NCBI GenBank assembly: GCA_023411575.1
Contig: JAEYOP010000020.1
Span: 203,418-267,417, forward strand
Direction of reading: 5' to 3'
Source: Bacillota bacterium
Lineage (GTDB): Bacteria; Bacillota; Clostridia; Acetivibrionales; DTU013
DNA length: 64,000 bases
Numbering within the stretch: position 1 is the first letter of the stretch; every line of letters begins with the position of its first letter. This document shows, in pieces, positions 61,116 to 64,000 of this stretch. The notes beneath the pieces were generated by a model. The model saw nothing but the letters and a program-made list of their open reading frames with translations, did not search any database and was not told the origin of the DNA. Made by a program: the position numbers and the translations under genes.

Positions 61116-61568
61116 TTGAAGGTACGGGAAACATCGGGAAACGCTCCCGGGATGTCCAGTCTGCCCGTCAAGGAGGAAACCAGGGTCAGGCAGGGCAGGG
61201 GGGCGGAATTCCACAGCCAGTTGGCGAAAGTCGAAAATACGAATTACGAGCAGCACTTGCAGAAGCTGGTCAACGACATCGTCAGGCAGGGCGAGACCCT
61301 TGCCAAGAGGGTGGATGTCCGGGAGCTGAGAATCTACAAGGGCCTTATTTCCGAGTTCCTTGAACTGGCCGTCGGCAATTCGAAGAAGTTTTCAAAACAC
61401 AGCCTGCTGGACAGAAGGGGCAGGCATAAGGTGTTCGCACTGATTAAAAATATCAATGAAGAACTGGATTTGCTCACCCAGGACGTCATGAACGGCGAAA
61501 AGGACAATATCAGCCTGCTGAAGAGGCTGGACGATATAAGGGGCCTTATACTGGACATGTTCCTGTAG
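61116..61568 (+). CDS. yaaR: YaaR family protein (DUF327)
   Basis: 150 residues from TTG 61116, with GGGAGG 6 bases upstream; no ATG fits. The family core is present: FHSQLAKVENTNYEQHLQKLVNDIVRQGETLAKRVDVRELRIYKGLISEFLE, then KVFALIKNINEELDLLTQDVM. Function unknown; always found in the tmk-holB block of Firmicutes. The 93 bases before it hold a GC-rich stretch without a gene. Confidence 0.92.
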   Translation: MKVRETSGNAPGMSSLPVKEETRVRQGRGAEFHSQLAKVENTNYEQHLQKLVNDIVRQGETLAKRVDVRELRIYKGLISEFLELAVGNSKKFSKHSLLDRRGRHKVFALIKNINEELDLLTQDVMNGEKDNISLLKRLDDIRGLILDMFL

Positions 61569-61655
61569 CGGGGTTCCACCGGCGGACCGCAGGTTTTCCT
61601 GCGGCAGGCTTTGGGCGGGCAGATTTATATAGGTTTGTAAAGCGGGGAGCGGTCA

Positions 61656-62642
61656 ATGGATTTTAACGGAATAATCGGTCAACAGCAGGTGGTTGGAAGC
61701 CTGAAACGGGCGCTGGCCGAAGACAGGATCGGGCATGCCTATATCTTTACGGGGCCGGCTGGAATAGGGAAGAAGACAATTGCCCATCGCTTCGCCGGCC
61801 TTTTGCTGTGCGAAAATCCCCAGTCCGGCACTACCTGCGGGAAATGCCGGGCATGTTTGCTCTGTGAAAACGACTCGAACCCCGATTATCACAGGATCCA
61901 TACGGAAGAAAACAGCATCGGCGTGGACAGGATCCGGGCGATCCAGGCGGATGTGGCAATCCGTCCCCTGTACTCCAGAAGGAAGGTCTATCTCATCGAG
62001 GACGCCGGCAAAATGACGGACCAGGCGCAGAACTGCCTGCTGAAGACCTTTGAAGAGCCTCCGGCCTACGTTGTCGTCATCCTGCTGGCCGAAAATTACG
62101 AAATGCTGCTGGAAACCATCCGGTCCAGGGCCCAGCGGCTGAATTTCCGCAAATACACCCATGACCAGGTTTGCCAGGCGCTGTTTGAAAAATACGGCAG
62201 GCACAACGGCATGCTGGAGCTTGCAGCGGGGTATTCGGACGGAAATATCGGCCTTGCTCTGGAGCTGGCGGGCTCCGGGGAATTCACGCTCCTGCGGGAC
62301 AGGACTCTGGAGCTGCTTGCCGGTGTGGCCGAAGGCAGGATGGAGAACGTCCTCAGCTTCTCCTCCTTCCTGGAAGAGAACAAGGACAGCGCGGACCTGC
62401 TGCTGGATACGATGCTGCTGTACTACAGGGATCTGCTGGTAGCATGTGAGACCGGAAATGAAAATATGTTGATTAATTCAGACAAAAAGGATATGATAAT
62501 TAATAATGCCCGTAGGTACCGCAGCAGCAGGCTTTTGGAGAATATCGGGGCGATCGGGGCGACCCGCAGGGCATTGAAGCAGAACGCAAATTATCAGCTT
62601 GCCATAGAGAACATGCTGATAAAACTTCGGGAGGTTCATTAG
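61656..62642 (+). CDS. holB: DNA polymerase III delta-prime subunit
   Basis: 328 residues. AAA+ clamp-loader subunit: IIGQQQVVGSLKRALAEDRIGHAYIFTGPAGIGKKTIA (P-loop), zinc module CGKCRACLLCENDSNPDY, VDRIRAIQADVAIRPLYSRRKVYLIEDAGKMTDQAQNCLLKTFEEPP (DEAD-like and SRC region follows as RSRAQ). Helps load the beta clamp. GGGGAG 7 bases upstream. The stop TAG touches the ricT ATG. Confidence 0.96.
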   Translation: MDFNGIIGQQQVVGSLKRALAEDRIGHAYIFTGPAGIGKKTIAHRFAGLLLCENPQSGTTCGKCRACLLCENDSNPDYHRIHTEENSIGVDRIRAIQADVAIRPLYSRRKVYLIEDAGKMTDQAQNCLLKTFEEPPAYVVVILLAENYEMLLETIRSRAQRLNFRKYTHDQVCQALFEKYGRHNGMLELAAGYSDGNIGLALELAGSGEFTLLRDRTLELLAGVAEGRMENVLSFSSFLEENKDSADLLLDTMLLYYRDLLVACETGNENMLINSDKKDMIINNARRYRSSRLLENIGAIGATRRALKQNANYQLAIENMLIKLREVH

Positions 62643-63512
62643 ATGGTAAAGGTGGTTGGAGTAAGGTTCAAAAAAGCCGGGAAGATATATTACTTTGACC
62701 CTGATCAGTTTCATATAGAGGCCGGTACCAATGTGATCGTGGAGACTGCCAGAGGCGTCGAGTTCGGCGAGGCCGTCATCCCGGTGCGGGAGGTCCCGGA
62801 CCATGAGATTGTGGCGCCTTTGAAAAAGGTCATGCGCATCGCCACGGACGAGGACATAAAGCATGCCGCCGACAACGCCAGGAAGGAAAAGGAAGCCTTT
62901 AATACCTGCCTGCAGAAAATCAAGGATCACAATCTGGACATGAAGCTGATCGAGGTGGAATATACCTTCGACAATAACAAGATTCTTTTTTATTTTACCG
63001 CGGACGGAAGGGTGGATTTCCGCGAGCTCGTCAAAGACCTGGCGGCCGTTTTCAAGACCCGCATCGAGCTGAGGCAGATCGGCGTACGGGATGAGTCGAA
63101 AATGATGGGCGGCATCGGCGTATGCGGCAGAGTGCTCTGCTGCAGCTCCTATCTGGGAGAGTTTCAGCCGGTTTCCATCAAAATGGCCAAGGAGCAGGGG
63201 CTTTCCCTGAATCCCACAAAGATTTCCGGCACCTGCGGCAGATTGATGTGCTGTCTCAAGTATGAACAGGACGCCTATGAGCAAATAATAAAGAAAGCGC
63301 CGAAAACGGGCGCCATCGTCAATACGCCGGACGGCCAGGGCGTGGTGGTCGAGACCTTCCTGATCAAGGAGATCGTCAAGGTCAGACTGGACAAGGGCAA
63401 CGAAACCGACCTGCAGTCCTATAAGATCGACGAGGTGAAGGTTATAAAGGATGTTACGTCAAAGGACGATTCCGACACGGAAATCGAGGCATTGAAGGCT
63501 CTGGAGGATTAA
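62643..63512 (+). CDS. ricT: PSP1-domain protein RicT (YaaT)
   Basis: 289 residues, ATG immediately after the holB stop. PSP1 domain (VVGVRFKKAGKIYYFD, ARGVEFGEAVIPVREV) and the cysteine set GGIGVCGRVLCCSSYLGEF and GTCGRLMCCLKYEQDAY, which in Bacillus RicT helps bind 4Fe-4S clusters in the RicAFT complex controlling RNA maturation with RNase Y. No ricA or ricF in the window. Confidence 0.95.
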   Translation: MVKVVGVRFKKAGKIYYFDPDQFHIEAGTNVIVETARGVEFGEAVIPVREVPDHEIVAPLKKVMRIATDEDIKHAADNARKEKEAFNTCLQKIKDHNLDMKLIEVEYTFDNNKILFYFTADGRVDFRELVKDLAAVFKTRIELRQIGVRDESKMMGGIGVCGRVLCCSSYLGEFQPVSIKMAKEQGLSLNPTKISGTCGRLMCCLKYEQDAYEQIIKKAPKTGAIVNTPDGQGVVVETFLIKEIVKVRLDKGNETDLQSYKIDEVKVIKDVTSKDDSDTEIEALKALED

Positions 63513-63624
63513 AGGGCGGCGGATTTTGAAAAAAGGTATTTTCATCTTTCTCCTTTGGTGGTAAAATAAGAACGGCTTGTTTAAGACGACCAAGTATTAT
63601 AAAGTTTGAGGAGGTGTATCCCAA

Positions 63625-63795
63625 ATGGCATATTTTATAAATGACGACTGTATAAGCTGCGGGGCATGTGAACCCGAATGCCCTGTTTCCTGCATTTCCG
63701 CGGGCGACAGCAAGTACGTTATCGACTCAGGAGCCTGCATAGATTGCGGCGCATGTGCAAACGTGTGTCCGGTTGATGCTCCGAAGCCGGAGTAA
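63625..63795 (+). CDS. 2[4Fe-4S] ferredoxin
   Basis: 56 residues; GAGGAGGTG 8 bases upstream. Two cluster motifs: CISCGACEPECPVSC and CIDCGACANVCPVDAP, typical clostridial ferredoxin of normal length. Electron carrier in the cytoplasm. Between ricT and the tRNA methyltransferase; it has its own terminator, so it may be a separate transcript. Confidence 0.96.
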   Translation: MAYFINDDCISCGACEPECPVSCISAGDSKYVIDSGACIDCGACANVCPVDAPKPE

Positions 63796-63813
63796 TATTC
63801 ATAACGGAACGAT

Positions 63814-63859
63814 GGGGTCCGGCGCCGGCATTGTGCCGGGGCGGGGCCCCTTGTTTTTA
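63814..63859 (+). terminator. Terminator of the ferredoxin gene
   Basis: GGGGTCC (63814-63820) pairs with GGGCCCC (63844-63850) outside an inner stem ccggca-ttg-tgccgg, followed by TTGTTTTTAT. It begins 19 bases after the ferredoxin stop. Confidence 0.85.
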
Positions 63860-63891
63860 TGGGGCATGGTGTCATCTGGAGGGCTTGCTGT

Positions 63892-64000
63892 TTGGAGATC
63901 CGCATATTGGAAAACGAAAGACTGGACGATCTGCAGTGCAAAGGGCTGAATCTGCTCCAAAAGAAGGACGGCTTTTGTTTTGGAGTGGACGCCGTACTGC
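63892..64000 (+). CDS. Start of a TrmN6/YabB-like tRNA methyltransferase (cut by window)
   Basis: From TTG 63892, with GGAGGG 8 bases upstream; a second TTG at 63907 also has GGAG. The 36 readable codons (ILENERLDDLQCKGLNLLQKKDGFCFGVDAVL) carry the start of the family: ERLDDL, GLxLLQ, and FCFGVDAVL. YabB is the Firmicutes homologue of the enzyme methylating A37 in tRNA-Val, and follows yabA/ricT in Bacillus. Catalytic part lies outside the window. Confidence 0.85.
   Translation, partial: MEIRILENERLDDLQCKGLNLLQKKDGFCFGVDAVL

Noticed and set aside
1..64000. tRNA, rRNA, CRISPR arrays, known riboswitches, intact insertion sequences
   Set aside because: Looked for on both strands; no cloverleaf, rRNA core, regularly spaced repeats with spacers, riboswitch core or complete transposase was seen.

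Overview
The window reads as chromosomal DNA of a motile, Gram-positive anaerobe of the class Clostridia. Supporting signs are a csrA-flagellin junction, SLH-domain surface proteins, a ferredoxin, a PFL-activase-like radical SAM protein, strong AGGAGG-type ribosome binding sites, and the conserved Firmicutes string decarboxylase-tmk-darA(yaaQ)-yaaR-holB-ricT(yaaT)-yabB-like at the right end. I cannot name the species.

Layout. 1-5.5 kb: end of csrA, a flagellin gene with a sigma-28 type promoter and two CsrA-type GGA sites in its leader, and a very large glycosyltransferase/TPR/double-methyltransferase protein that probably modifies flagellin. 5.6-8.7 kb: an accessory island with a triple hairpin, a secreted kelch/fibronectin protein and decayed DNA including a transposase scrap. 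8.7-13.7 kb: a second sigma-28 promoter driving flaG-fliD-fliS-flgN-like, then a decayed second kelch gene and a truncated FliD paralogue. 13.9-16 kb: an alpha/beta hydrolase lacking its expected catalytic His, and a radical SAM activase. 16.2-30.3 kb: a large, atypical Tad/Flp-like operon of eleven genes: a Ser/Thr kinase fused to a degenerate CpaE-like domain, a CpaF-like ATPase, a CpaB-like SAF protein, a TadZ-like protein, a second TadA ATPase, a fused TadB/TadC-like membrane protein, three small pseudopilin-like proteins, an SLH protein and a 794-residue secreted protein. This is the best candidate for an undescribed machine.

30.4-42.4 kb: a YdbC-like protein, an AraC regulator with a clear promoter and operator palindrome, leuCDB, an EamA exporter and a complete oligopeptide ABC transporter (oppBCDF-A). 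42.6-49.2 kb: a LexA-like repressor with a disabled protease domain, divergent from an isoaspartyl dipeptidase-cyanophycinase-cyanophycin synthetase cluster, so storage and recycling of the Asp/Arg polymer is encoded here. 49.4-52 kb: an AT-rich accessory patch on the minus strand (Imm5-like/DUF5680 fusion, methyltransferase fragment, P-loop kinase, DUF4330-like protein). 52.2-58.3 kb: a heptad-repeat coiled coil, iron alcohol dehydrogenase, BirA, an amidohydrolase, an Asn/Gln/Arg-rich protein and CoaX. 58.4-64 kb: the conserved tmk/holB/ricT block and the start of a YabB-like tRNA methyltransferase.

Recurring themes are short in-frame tandem repeats that expand low-complexity segments inside otherwise ordinary proteins, a ~90-bp element seen twice that carries two TGATATAAT boxes and a hairpin, and two genes (birA and the decarboxylase) whose Shine-Dalgarno position points to a non-ATG/GTG/TTG start. 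All functions are assigned by reading motifs; no database search was run.
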